From Candidatus Nomurabacteria bacterium CG1_02_43_90 (GTDB taxonomy: Bacteria; Patescibacteriota; Minisyncoccia; Phycocordibacterales; UBA1550), in assembly GCA_001871765.1 (NCBI GenBank), contig MNVN01000016.1, positions 1-36,698 of the forward strand: a stretch of 36,698 nt of DNA, in the 5' to 3' direction. Each line of letters begins with the position of its first letter. Position 1 is the first letter of the stretch. Shown piece after piece: positions 24,013 to 32,029 of the stretch. A program made the position numbers and the translations under genes. The notes under the pieces were generated by a model that was not told the origin of the DNA, made no database searches, and saw only the letters and a list, made by a program, of their open reading frames with translations.

Positions 24013-24781
24013 AAAAATTTACCAAAAGAGAGACAACAACAAGTGGTCCTGTTCCTCCAGGAGTAGGAGTAGCAAAGCCCCCTGTATTTTGCACAGAATC
24101 AATATCAACATCCCCCGACACCTTACCTTCCTGCATACCATATCCATAGTCCACAACAACTACTCCCTCCTTTAGATATTCCCCGCGAATAAGCCCAACC
24201 TTTCCAGTACCTGAAATGATAAGATCTGCTTCTTTGAGCACCGATGGGGTGAAGTTATCTTTGTCAAGAACGACAACATCGCATTTTTTATTTTTGAGCC
24301 ACAAGGCAATGGGCTGACCGATAAGAAAACCGTGCCCAACCACGACAACCTGTTTATGAGTAAGGTCAAAATTAATTTCTTTCAAAATATACGCAAGGGA
24401 AAGAACTGCGGGGGGGAGCATTCCTTCATTCCCTTCTCGCAGTGCATCAATGTCTTTTTGCATATCGATGTGCTTAATCACTTCGCGTGCATTATATTTT
24501 TGAGGAAGTGGTAGCTGCACGATAACCCCCCTGACACTCGCGTCTTGTGAAGTTAAAAGAACGACACGCTCCAACTCTTCTTGGCTGAGAGAATCAGGAA
24601 GTGACCGCAGTTCGAACGAAACCCCAAGATCCCGTGCAACCCGTTCTTTCTGTCGCAGAAAGGACCGCGAGGCAGGATTTTCACCGACAAGGACCACAAC
24701 CAGCTTCCCTGACGGTACAGGGAGTTTTTTTAAGTCACTCAAGATACCCTCTGTAATTTTTTTTCCGTCGATAATTAGCAT
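23999..24781 (-). CDS. folD: FolD: methylene-THF dehydrogenase/cyclohydrolase
   Basis: Bifunctional one-carbon enzyme converting 5,10-methylene-THF to 10-formyl-THF, 260 residues. The catalytic lysine is in FLRQKERVARDLG (about residue 45), where the usual Tyr is Phe. VQLPLP is intact. The later motifs are divergent: KDIDALREG replaces KDVDGFHP, GHGFLIGQP replaces GRSNIVGRP, and PTPGGTGPLVV replaces PVPGGVGPMT. The fold is clear but activity and cofactor preference may differ. TATACT (24789-24794) ends 7 bases before the ATG, inside the end of alkD, giving a probable leaderless mRNA. It overlaps the sigma gene downstream. Confidence 0.9.
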   Translation of the reverse strand: MLIIDGKKITEGILSDLKKLPVPSGKLVVVLVGENPASRSFLRQKERVARDLGVSFELRSLPDSLSQEELERVVLLTSQDASVRGVIVQLPLPQKYNAREVIKHIDMQKDIDALREGNEGMLPPAVLSLAYILKEINFDLTHKQVVVVGHGFLIGQPIALWLKNKKCDVVVLDKDNFTPSVLKEADLIISGTGKVGLIRGEYLKEGVVVVDYGYGMQEGKVSGDVDIDSVQNTGGFATPTPGGTGPLVVVSLLVNFYGKQ

Positions 24782-24784
24782 TAC

Positions 24785-25510
24785 TTACAGTATATCCGAT
24801 AGGTACTTTTTTCGCTTGGCTTCAGGAAAATGCTCAATAGCATACCGAAGCATTGTACGGGGCATCGTCCGATAGCGATTTTCCTCTTGCAGAAAGTACT
24901 CAAGGGTCGCTACCTCGCGCTTTCCTACTTCACGAAGCATCCATCCGGTAGCTTTGTGGATAAGATCCTCAGGATCATTCACTAATAGTTTTGCAATGGT
25001 CAATGTTGAAATGAAATCACCCTGGCGTATAAAAGAGAGTGTAGACACGATAGCAATCCGTCGCTCCCAAAGGTTTTGAGAGTGTGCGAGCGAGGAGAGG
25101 AACGAGGCACGCATCTTTTTGGGAGCACTAAAAAGATGCGTGCCTACAATATGTGGTGCCGACACATCTACCAAGTCCCAGTTATTTATCCTTGCCAAAT
25201 GCTCTTGATAGAACATAAATATTTTCGCACGCACTTCCTTATCCCCTTGTTGATATTGACCAACGAGTATGAGGATCGCCACGAGTCGCTCTTCATGAAA
25301 TCGAGAGTTCAGAAGTTTCTCGATCTCCCCAAAAGAAAGCATGCGATACTTTTTCACAATGATGCGAGATTGAGGTACCCTGACCCCCAAGAAAAGATCT
25401 CCTTCTCCATACTGCCCCTTACCCGTCTTAAAAAACCGCGCAAGGGTTTCTCCTTGTCCTTTGCGCGCGACGAGACGTAAATCATTTTTAATCCCCTGTA
25501 ATAAATTCAT
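24785..25510 (-). CDS. AlkD-like DNA alkylation repair protein
   Basis: HEAT-like-repeat DNA glycosylase family that removes bulky or cationic alkylated bases, 241 residues. Family markers are GVRVPQSRIIVKKYR, EERLVAILILVGQY, INNWDLVDVSAPHIVG, LWERRIAIVSTLSFIRQGD and HKATGWMLREVGKR; the catalytic-site Trp and Asp of NNWDLVD are present. The start is the ATG at 25510, 9 bases after GAGGAGG on the minus strand; an upstream GTG is part of that ribosome site. A perfect 16-bp inverted repeat (25105-25145) lies within the coding sequence at residues about 122-135. Confidence 0.92.
   Translation of the reverse strand: MNLLQGIKNDLRLVARKGQGETLARFFKTGKGQYGEGDLFLGVRVPQSRIIVKKYRMLSFGEIEKLLNSRFHEERLVAILILVGQYQQGDKEVRAKIFMFYQEHLARINNWDLVDVSAPHIVGTHLFSAPKKMRASFLSSLAHSQNLWERRIAIVSTLSFIRQGDFISTLTIAKLLVNDPEDLIHKATGWMLREVGKREVATLEYFLQEENRYRTMPRTMLRYAIEHFPEAKRKKYLSDIL
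24789..24794 (-). promoter_or_regulatory. Leaderless promoter of folD
   Basis: TATACT on the minus strand ends 7 bases before the folD ATG and overlaps the last codons of alkD. Confidence 0.55.
25105..25145. repeat. 16-bp perfect inverted repeat inside alkD
   Basis: AGGCACGCATCTTTTT (25105-25120) pairs perfectly with AAAAAGATGCGTGCCT (25130-25145) around a 9-base loop. It encodes GTHLFSAPKKMRA in frame. It looks like the intergenic hairpins of this genome but sits within a gene. Confidence 0.85.
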
Positions 25511-25539
25511 ATTGTTTAGCCTCCTCACTACGATAAAAA

Positions 25540-25926
25540 TTAATTCTGAAAATCAATCTCAAAAGGATACATACCCATCGCGCACATTCCTTGCAATACC
25601 CCCTGTTTTGAAATTCCAATATCAATATCAGTCGTCCCTGACGAAGGAAGGTTCTTGCTGATCTGTAAGCTTGGAATACGTACTGCCGAAGAACAGTCAA
25701 AACTGCCACTTGTCACAAATCGCAGTGTTGTTGATGTACCTGCTTTTGCGATACTTCGTTGTGGCTGATACCCTCCCCGCGCCTGTATCTCTATAATTTG
25801 TTTTCCCCCAACGATGCTGACATTCTTTATAGGAACATTGCTCCCTACTCTCCCCCCATGAGTAACAAAAAAGGCAAAAAGAACAAGTATGCTTGCGACA
25901 AAAATTGACAAAAATAAAGGTTTCAT
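25540..25926 (-). CDS. Cupredoxin-like exported domain
   Basis: A 128-residue protein with an N-terminal signal or anchor (about 4-22) and a cupredoxin-like domain: GYQPQRSIAKAGTSTTLRFVT, FDCSSAVRIP and, near the end, GMCAMGMYPFEIDF. The two cysteines and the methionines of CAMGM are likely copper or other soft-metal ligands. Domains of this type are often fused or adjacent to HMA-SafE metal proteins, and the next gene upstream is one, separated by 13 bases. Probable role: metal binding on the outside of the cell. Confidence 0.8.
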   Translation of the reverse strand: MKPLFLSIFVASILVLFAFFVTHGGRVGSNVPIKNVSIVGGKQIIEIQARGGYQPQRSIAKAGTSTTLRFVTSGSFDCSSAVRIPSLQISKNLPSSGTTDIDIGISKQGVLQGMCAMGMYPFEIDFQN

Positions 25927-25939
25927 AAATTTAATTATT

Positions 25940-26981
25940 TTAGAAATTAAACACTGGAGGAATAATGCCTACAACCACAAGACTATTCACTACATTGAGA
26001 ACGGCAAACATGATGACCACAAGCCCTGCGGTTTTAAAGAAGATTCCTGCCTTACTGCTATTATGGATACTCAGAGAACTGAAACTAATGAGGGTAAGCA
26101 CGGGTAATGTCCCCAGAGCAAAGGCGAGCATGGTAAGCCCTCCCTTCATAAAGCTTCCTGTTGTGAGGTGTGTACATCTGCATTGATTGGGTAAACCCAC
26201 AGGGCAAGAAGAATGTGGCAATACCTACTAAAAACGGTGTCAGGGTATGATTGAGTTTTGCTACCCCATGAGCGCGCTTTGCAATAAACTTTGGCATTCC
26301 AATCTGGAACTTTTTGGTAACATGAAAAATATCAAGAAGATTGATACCGAGAATAAGCATGGCCACCCCCACCACAAAACTGAGGATAAATGTAGTTACC
26401 GTGTTGAGAGTAAAAGCTGTCCCCATAAGCCCGATCACTCCACCGAGGACAAAAAATGAGATAATTCTTCCCCCGTGGAACATGAGCTGTGGTTTTATCT
26501 TGTCACCCTCTTTTGCAAACGTTGCAGACATCGACAAAAGGAGTCCGCCTACCACCGCCATACAACTCGAAAGAGAAGCAACAATTCCAATAACAAATGC
26601 AGTACCGTAGGTCACCTCACCTGCATTGAGAAAATTCACTAACCCCATTTTTTGTAATACGATAAAAAGTATGGCGAAACCCAAAGCAAAAGGAATTGCG
26701 AATTTAAAATCAGCCCATTTTTTTTGTGGTACGTGTTTCTCGACAGAAACAGTATAGCCAACGGATTTCAAAGGTAGCGTCAGTTCTTCAGCAATTTGCT
26801 CCCGTGTCTTACTACCAAAGTCCCCTTCTATTTCCAGAGAGTGATTCTTGAGCACTGACTTCACTGAAGTTACCTCGGGCAATTCCCCAAGTTCGCTTTC
26901 TATCATGAGCACACATGCATTACAGTGCATGCCGTCTACGTGAAATGTATATTTTTGATTTTTATTTTGTTGTTGAGTCAT
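25940..26981 (-). pseudogene. HMA-SafE/UreH-type metal membrane protein, frameshifted
   Basis: The N-terminus is a heavy-metal-associated domain with metal motif GMHCNAC (Cys20, Cys23). It is followed by a six-helix TauE/SafE-like membrane domain with SSCMAVVGGLLLS, MFHGGRIISFF and FFLPCGFTQSMQMY. After that motif the frame breaks: one extra base near the GG at 26167-26168 shifts YT to PHNRK. The other frame continues TTGSFMKGGLTMLAFALG and two last helices to 25940. Removing one base gives exactly 347 codons. A likely copper- or metal-handling transporter; either a real frameshift or a consensus error. Confidence 0.82.
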
Positions 26982-26992
26982 AATGTTCTACG

Positions 26993-27157
26993 TTACCACC
27001 CACGACCAATTTTATACCCGAGCCAAATACCCATGAATCCGCCGATCCCTGAGAAAAACACCGAGGATATTGAGAACGCGGTATCACCCCATAGGAGTGG
27101 CAGGTAAGCACCAAGCATTGTACCAATCGTCATAAAAATCCAAATGAGAGTTTTCAT
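26993..27157 (-). CDS. 54-residue two-helix membrane protein
   Basis: ATG at 27157 to TAA encodes 54 residues beginning MKTLIWIFMTIGTMLGAYLP, with a second hydrophobic stretch rich in Gly (SGIGGFMGIWLGYKIG) and ending GRGW. This looks like a genuine small membrane protein. TATACT (27165-27170) ends 7 bases before the ATG, so the mRNA should be leaderless, and the HMA-SafE gene begins 11 bases after its stop, so it leads the metal-protein operon. Confidence 0.7.
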   Translation of the reverse strand: MKTLIWIFMTIGTMLGAYLPLLWGDTAFSISSVFFSGIGGFMGIWLGYKIGRGW

Positions 27158-27164
27158 ACTTACT

Positions 27165-27170
27165 AGTATA
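27165..27170 (-). promoter_or_regulatory. Leaderless promoter of the metal-protein operon
   Basis: TATACT on the minus strand, 7 bases before the ATG at 27157. The -35 is weak. Confidence 0.55.
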
Positions 27171-27195
27171 CCATATAAGGGTACGTACGGGGAAC

Positions 27196-27228
27196 AAAAA
27201 ATACCCCAACTCTGCAGTTAGGGTATTT
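27196..27228 (-). terminator. Terminator of the HNH-like gene
   Basis: AAATACCCTAACT pairs with AGTTGGGGTATTT (one wobble, loop GCAG on the minus strand; 27199-27228) and is followed by a T run. It lies 15 bases after the stop. Confidence 0.85.
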
Positions 27229-27243
27229 AGGTATATAGTTTCA

Positions 27244-27471
27244 TTACCGTCGCACTTTTTTTCTCCGTGGTACCACAATAAACTCCCAAGCAGGGTCAAG
27301 GTAGAGCTTGTTAATTAATTTTGCGATAACGTGCACCGTATAATTTTTAAAAAGAATGTGCCATGCTCGGTGCTTGACGACATCAAGCATAGAAATATTC
27401 TCTGGGTTTTTCCCGCCACCAAGAGAGGTTGGGCAACGATGGTGCTCTGTCATAACTTTTGGAATAGGCAT
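27244..27471 (-). CDS. Small HNH-like orphan protein
   Basis: A 75-residue basic protein. TEHHRCPTSLGG, PENISMLDVVKH and RAWHILF follow the spacing of an HNH nuclease motif (His-His, Asn, His-x3-His), but without the zinc-binding cysteines of many HNH proteins and without a second domain. The C-terminus is VVPRRKKVRR. Nuclease activity is not certain; a DNA- or RNA-binding derivative is possible. GGAGG lies 4 bases before the ATG and a clean terminator follows, so it belongs with the orphan genes carrying strong Shine-Dalgarno sequences. Confidence 0.7.
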   Translation of the reverse strand: MPIPKVMTEHHRCPTSLGGGKNPENISMLDVVKHRAWHILFKNYTVHVIAKLINKLYLDPAWEFIVVPRRKKVRR

Positions 27472-27550
27472 GATTCCTCCACGTACTTCGTAATGTTAAA
27501 AATAACCCTCGTTCCATACTACCACAAAGGCAGAAAATCAATTAGTGCAA

Positions 27551-29221
27551 TTATTTCCGCTCTTTTTTGGGAGGATGTCCCAGAAGTGCCCGCGCAAGGC
27601 GGATGCTTAGAAATGAAACATTTGGCCCTACTCTACTCTTGAGAGGGGTAAGGAGTAGAAGTTTTTTCTCATTCAAAAGTTCTTCGATTGCTTTTTCTAT
27701 TTTCAAAAAATGTGCCGGAGAAATTTCTTGTTTCAAATACTGCAAATCAATACGGGTTTCCTCTTCGACGAGCTTTTCAATATGCGACACAATCGTCTCG
27801 GGGGTAACGGCGCGCGCTTTTGCAATAGTATCCAAACTCTTTTTCTCTGCAAGCAGAAGTGCAGTCTCCTCATAGGTGGAAAGTTTCTTTTCTTTTTTGA
27901 GTGGTTGTGCACGCGCAAGAAATTCTTCTTGTTGTTGTACCAGCTCTTTTTTGTCCATGCCATTCAACTCATCGCGGGCTTCTTCTGAACGTTCTTGGAA
28001 TTCTGCATCGAGCGAGCGCACTTCCTCGTGAACACGGAGCGCGGTATCGTTCATACCCAAAATCGTCAATCCCTCAAGCGTGCGTACACGAGAAAGCGCC
28101 ACGTACCCCATTCCTGGTTCAAACGACTTTGAAAGATCTACCTCTACCGCATCAAGGCTCATCCCCTGACTCTTGTGCACCGTAATAGCCCATGCCAAGC
28201 GAAGCGGATACTGCAAGATCTCTGCTTTTATTTTTCCATCCTCTTCGATTTTCCATGAAGCACGGCTCAGGGTGATAACCTTCCCTGCGGTAGTGCGGAT
28301 CGTCGGACCGTCTTCTTCGTCACAGGACACCACGACCCCGAGAGTCCCGTTCACATACCCCGATTCAAAATTATTCTTCACGCACATTACTCGTGCACCG
28401 ACTTTAAGACGAAGAACTTCGGGTGCAAGACAAGACTTTTTCAAGGTTGCCGCAATAGCTTCGCGTCCACGTGACTCCATGGTATATTCAAAAACTTCTT
28501 CATCTTCAATCTTTTCAAGCTCCGTATTATTCAAGGTATCGACGTCGGCATTGTGAGTAAAAAGTTTCGTCACCGCCGTGTACTTTGGAGAGCGCACGTT
28601 ATAGCGCCCACGCAAGTGTTCCCGTGCAGTCTCAGAAACTTCACCGGAACGAATTTCGTTCAATATCGAAATCGCAGCGTCGTCCTGTTGACGAAACTGT
28701 TCCGATAAATAACATATCGTAAACCCTGCTTCTTTCCATGCATCACTCGCATAGACGAACTGTGCTTCAGGTTCACCAAAACGCGCTACGGGAGGGAGTT
28801 GAAAAAAATCTCCACAAAGTACTACCTGTAGTCCGCCAAATGGTTTCTCGTTTTGCTTTACCGTTTTAAGGACACGATCCACCAGGTCAAGCCGAAAATG
28901 ATGTAGCATGGACACCTCGTCGATAATGAGTACTTTTGCACGAGAAAAACGCCGAAACAAATATTCCTTTTCAAGCATGGCCTCCATTTCATATTCTGAA
29001 AGGTCTGCAGCAATACCAATCCCCGCCCAGGAATGAATGGTTACACCCCCCATATGTGTTGCAGCAATCCCCGTTGATGCGGTAATGCCGATATCAATTT
29101 CATGGTCACGCAAATACGCAATATAGCGGTTCACGAGGTGTGTTTTACCGCTCCCCGCAGGACCCGTCACAAACACATTGCGCCCCGTCTTTAATATCTC
29201 AAATGCTTCATCTTGGGTCAT
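27551..29221 (-). CDS. PIF1-like superfamily 1 helicase with C-terminal helix-turn-helix
   Basis: DNA helicase of the PIF1/RecD-like group, 556 residues. Motif I is VTGPAGSGKTH (about 18-28), motif II LIIDEVSM, motif III CGDFFQLPPV, then LSEQFRQ, and near the C-terminal part of the core AWAITVHKSQGMSLD and YVALSRVR. After a charged coiled region, residues about 450-530 (STYEETALLLAEKKSLDTIA and VTPETIVSHIEKLVEE) match the HTH_40 domain found at the ends of some RecQ helicases. Likely roles are replication-fork and G-quadruplex processing. TATACT (29232-29237) lies 10 bases before the ATG. Confidence 0.93.
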   Translation of the reverse strand: MTQDEAFEILKTGRNVFVTGPAGSGKTHLVNRYIAYLRDHEIDIGITASTGIAATHMGGVTIHSWAGIGIAADLSEYEMEAMLEKEYLFRRFSRAKVLIIDEVSMLHHFRLDLVDRVLKTVKQNEKPFGGLQVVLCGDFFQLPPVARFGEPEAQFVYASDAWKEAGFTICYLSEQFRQQDDAAISILNEIRSGEVSETAREHLRGRYNVRSPKYTAVTKLFTHNADVDTLNNTELEKIEDEEVFEYTMESRGREAIAATLKKSCLAPEVLRLKVGARVMCVKNNFESGYVNGTLGVVVSCDEEDGPTIRTTAGKVITLSRASWKIEEDGKIKAEILQYPLRLAWAITVHKSQGMSLDAVEVDLSKSFEPGMGYVALSRVRTLEGLTILGMNDTALRVHEEVRSLDAEFQERSEEARDELNGMDKKELVQQQEEFLARAQPLKKEKKLSTYEETALLLAEKKSLDTIAKARAVTPETIVSHIEKLVEEETRIDLQYLKQEISPAHFLKIEKAIEELLNEKKLLLLTPLKSRVGPNVSFLSIRLARALLGHPPKKERK

Positions 29222-29231
29222 AAGTAAAGAT

Positions 29232-29237
29232 AGTATA
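29232..29237 (-). promoter_or_regulatory. Promoter -10 of the PIF1-like helicase gene
   Basis: TATACT on the minus strand, 10 bases before the ATG. The upstream promoter half lies in the arm of the 21-bp hairpin. Confidence 0.5.
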
Positions 29238-29241
29238 CCGC

Positions 29242-29286
29242 AAAAGCAGAGGGCGGGAAAACTTTGTTTTCCCGCCCTCTGCTTTT
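29242..29286. terminator. 21-bp perfect hairpin upstream of the helicase gene
   Basis: Arms 29242-29262 and 29266-29286 pair without mismatch around loop TTT. The arms begin and end in A4/T4, so it could terminate in either direction. It is the second of two hairpins between the PAP2 and helicase genes. Confidence 0.75.
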
Positions 29287-29298
29287 AACCGAAAACTA

Positions 29299-29335
29299 AG
29301 TGAATCTCTCCCAGCAGAGCTGGGAGAGATTCACT
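29299..29335 (-). terminator. 17-bp perfect hairpin after the PAP2 gene
   Basis: Arms 29299-29315 and 29319-29335 pair perfectly around loop AGA, 11 bases after the PAP2 stop. On the minus strand TTAGTTTT follows. Confidence 0.75.
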
Positions 29336-29346
29336 AATTTCATTCC

Positions 29347-29988
29347 CTACTCCTGATAAAAGAGCTCCCGTTCTTTTACAAAAAACTTTTCAGCAATATG
29401 GTAAATCGTATAGGTAATAAAGAACGCGGCGAAAACATCAATCGAATAATGATAGTGACCCAAGAGTGCAACGGTGCCAAAGAAAATGGATGCAGCGATA
29501 AAAAAATATCGCAGATAGAGCTCCTTCCAAAAAACAAGTGCCATAAGAAAAGGGATCCCCGTATGTCCCGAAAAAAATAAGTCTCCCCCAAAAATAAATT
29601 TACTAATAATCCTTCCTAAATCAAGGGGAACCTCATCAGGGAATGGTCCAATATGTGTCAAGGAAATAAATATCGATCGCGTGAGAATAAAAAGCGAGAG
29701 CGTATACAGAACAAAAGGTATGCGACGCGGGTGCAAAATAGATAACCATACAATAAAGGCTACGAGTGCCACGGAACCATAGACGAAGAGACCATCAACG
29801 TCAAACACGAGCGTATTACTTAAGATGATATCTGTCACCGAGTTACTCGCTTTTTCAGTTGCATACATTCCGGCATAGTAATTCAAAAAAATACTTGCCG
29901 TAAACACCAAAATCCCCACAACGGTAGAGAAAAGGAAATGAGGGTTCCCCCAACAGGTTTCGTAGCGTTCCTTTATGATGGTGATCAT
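29347..29988 (-). CDS. PAP2/sphingomyelin-synthase-like phosphatase or transferase
   Basis: A 213-residue membrane protein with about six helices. The active-site motifs GGDLFFSGHTG (about 133-143) and LLGHYHYSIDVFAAF (about 175-189) are those of the PAP2 C-terminal (sphingomyelin synthase) group, with two histidines and an aspartate as the catalytic set. Expected reaction is removal or transfer of a phosphate-containing head group on a membrane lipid. It is the last of four genes (DedA, glycosyltransferase, hydrolase, PAP2), 49 bases after the hydrolase. Confidence 0.85.
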   Translation of the reverse strand: MITIIKERYETCWGNPHFLFSTVVGILVFTASIFLNYYAGMYATEKASNSVTDIILSNTLVFDVDGLFVYGSVALVAFIVWLSILHPRRIPFVLYTLSLFILTRSIFISLTHIGPFPDEVPLDLGRIISKFIFGGDLFFSGHTGIPFLMALVFWKELYLRYFFIAASIFFGTVALLGHYHYSIDVFAAFFITYTIYHIAEKFFVKERELFYQE

Positions 29989-30037
29989 ATACTTTTAAAT
30001 CTAACATAAATCAACCAGAATGAAAATTCCTCATTCG

Positions 30038-30841
30038 CTATCGGGTTTTTAGAAACTGATTAAGATGTTTTGACACTTCGTCGAAATAGTTAATTACAAT
30101 AATATGGTCAGCGTGCGGAAGTAATTTTAGTACTGATCCCTTAATTTTTTTATGCATAGCAATAGAGTTCGCAAAGGGGAAAATAGTATCTTTCTCTCCA
30201 TGAATCAAGAGCACTGGAATATTTATCTGCGGTATAAGGTTTTCATAGTTAACCCGCAGTGCCTGTTCTGAGCAAAACAGATAGACCCGCAAGCTTGTGT
30301 TCCGCACATCGGCAATCGTACGAAGTACGTCCCAATCACTGGAGTTAGGGTAACGGGTATAGTCAACGTGCCCAGTAGGGCCTTTTGTGTACGGGAAAAC
30401 GGCTAAGTACCGTGAAAGTCGAAGGAGGTGATCCGTAAGCGTTGCGACCGTTCGTGCGCGTGGATGATAGGAGGGACTTAGAAAGACAGCGCTACTTACC
30501 CTATCCATGTGATGCGTAAGAAATTCTAGTGCAATTAATGAAGCGAGTGAATGACTTACCATGATAAATCTACGAATCTTAAGGTAGTCTAACAGCTCTA
30601 CTAAATCTTCGCTCATCTTTTTAATTTCATAATCCTCGTATCGTTTTGGTTTCAAGGACTTACCGTGCCCTCGCAAATCAAAAGTTAAGATGTTATAGTC
30701 ATCTCCGAATTTCTTCTCATAGGGAAACCAAGACGATGAGCTCCCTGAAAGTCCGTGGACAAAAACAATGGTTTCTTGGTCAGGGCGAAAATCGTTGGTA
30801 CGATAATAAATCCCCCTATCCTCAAAAAATCCTTCCTTCAT
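30038..30841 (-). CDS. Alpha/beta hydrolase
   Basis: Soluble 267-residue alpha/beta-hydrolase. The oxyanion motif FVHGLSGSSSSW, the nucleophile in VSHSLASLIAL (Ser near residue 97), the acid in IHGEKDTIFP and the histidine in LPHADHII are in the usual order. DLRGHGKS is the conserved strand-4 loop. The natural substrate is unknown; in this operon of lipid and membrane genes an acyl ester or lipid is a reasonable guess. It starts 2 bases after the glycosyltransferase stop. Confidence 0.9.
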   Translation of the reverse strand: MKEGFFEDRGIYYRTNDFRPDQETIVFVHGLSGSSSSWFPYEKKFGDDYNILTFDLRGHGKSLKPKRYEDYEIKKMSEDLVELLDYLKIRRFIMVSHSLASLIALEFLTHHMDRVSSAVFLSPSYHPRARTVATLTDHLLRLSRYLAVFPYTKGPTGHVDYTRYPNSSDWDVLRTIADVRNTSLRVYLFCSEQALRVNYENLIPQINIPVLLIHGEKDTIFPFANSIAMHKKIKGSVLKLLPHADHIIVINYFDEVSKHLNQFLKTR

Positions 30842-30843
30842 AA

Positions 30844-32019
30844 TTATTTACTAAGTAACGAATAATACAGCTCCTCTAATTTAGACACACTATAGTTGAT
30901 ATCATACATTTTACTGCCAGCAAGACTTTTTTCTCCCATCTTTTTTCGAAGATCTCCATCAAGAACTAGACGCAATATTTTCTCCGCAAAATCTCGATGA
31001 TTTGCTGGCTCAAACAAAAGCCCATTTTCGTTAACAAAAAAGCGTGACGCGTTCATGGGTGCATCTGGTATGATAATCGGTTTCCCACATGCCATCGCCT
31101 CAAGCGTCGTCATCCCTTCAAGTTCCGCGAATGACGGTGAAACAAAAATATCCCCCGCATTGTATGCCAAAATTTTATCTTCATCGTTAAGGGTCAGGAA
31201 TGTTACGTTGTTTGATACCCCTAAGGTAGTAGCGAGGTCTTCAAGCTTTTGACGTAAATAGCCAATCCCGACGATCATAAAATGAGACTTCGGATATTTT
31301 TCGACAATACCGGGGATTGCTTTAATGAGAGTATCGACGGATTTCTCTGGGAATAGTCGCCCTACATAAACAATATTCACCGTATCTTTAGGAATACTAA
31401 AACGCTCATAAAAATCCCCTACCTGCATTGGTTTATATCGCTCAATACTCACTCCGTTACTAATAATCATGTGCGGTTTATTTTCTTCGGTGAGGTGATG
31501 CAAGAGTGAGTATCCGAGCTTTGATGGATACACAATTGACTCTGCTCTGCGATACAACCAAGCAAGGTATGAGTTCCACAAACTACAAAGGACGGGACGC
31601 AGCAATGCAGGAGCATCTATAAATAAATTCTCAGGCTGAGAGTGTGAATGGGCGACAACTTTTATTCCTAGCGTACGGGCGGCCCGTATCGCCACAATAG
31701 CCGTGCTCATTGGCAAAATGATATGCACCACGTCAATCTGCTCTTCTTTCAGAATTTTTTTTATTTCATTCGCAGTAGGAAATGCAGTATGCCACCCCCC
31801 TGATTTTGGTATCGGAACGCTACGAAAACGAAATACTTTCATTTCATGGAAATAATCATCAACAGGGTTTTCTTTTGACCTTGCTCCAATAAAAACAACC
31901 TTGTGTCCCTTTTTCTGCAAGAGTTCTCCAAATCGAACGGCTGACACAATTGCCCCTGCTTTATATTCCCCAATAGGATCACAAATCATTGCTATGTTTA
32001 ATTTTTTCTGAGTATTCAT
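30844..32019 (-). CDS. Glycosyltransferase family 4 (GT-B fold)
   Basis: A 391-residue GT-B enzyme. The N-terminal acceptor domain has MICDPIGEYKAGAIVSAVRFG and HSHSQPENLF; the C-terminal donor domain has YVGRLFPEKSVDTLIKA, SPSFAELEGMTTLEAMACGKP and ENGLLFEP, the E-x7-E nucleotide-sugar motif of family 4. It resembles bacterial glycolipid glucosyl- or mannosyltransferases (PimB-like, diacylglycerol glucosyltransferases). With DedA, hydrolase and PAP2 genes around it, a membrane glycolipid role is likely. It follows DedA by 10 bases. Confidence 0.92.
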   Translation of the reverse strand: MNTQKKLNIAMICDPIGEYKAGAIVSAVRFGELLQKKGHKVVFIGARSKENPVDDYFHEMKVFRFRSVPIPKSGGWHTAFPTANEIKKILKEEQIDVVHIILPMSTAIVAIRAARTLGIKVVAHSHSQPENLFIDAPALLRPVLCSLWNSYLAWLYRRAESIVYPSKLGYSLLHHLTEENKPHMIISNGVSIERYKPMQVGDFYERFSIPKDTVNIVYVGRLFPEKSVDTLIKAIPGIVEKYPKSHFMIVGIGYLRQKLEDLATTLGVSNNVTFLTLNDEDKILAYNAGDIFVSPSFAELEGMTTLEAMACGKPIIIPDAPMNASRFFVNENGLLFEPANHRDFAEKILRLVLDGDLRKKMGEKSLAGSKMYDINYSVSKLEELYYSLLSK

Positions 32020-32029
32020 ATTTTTACTT

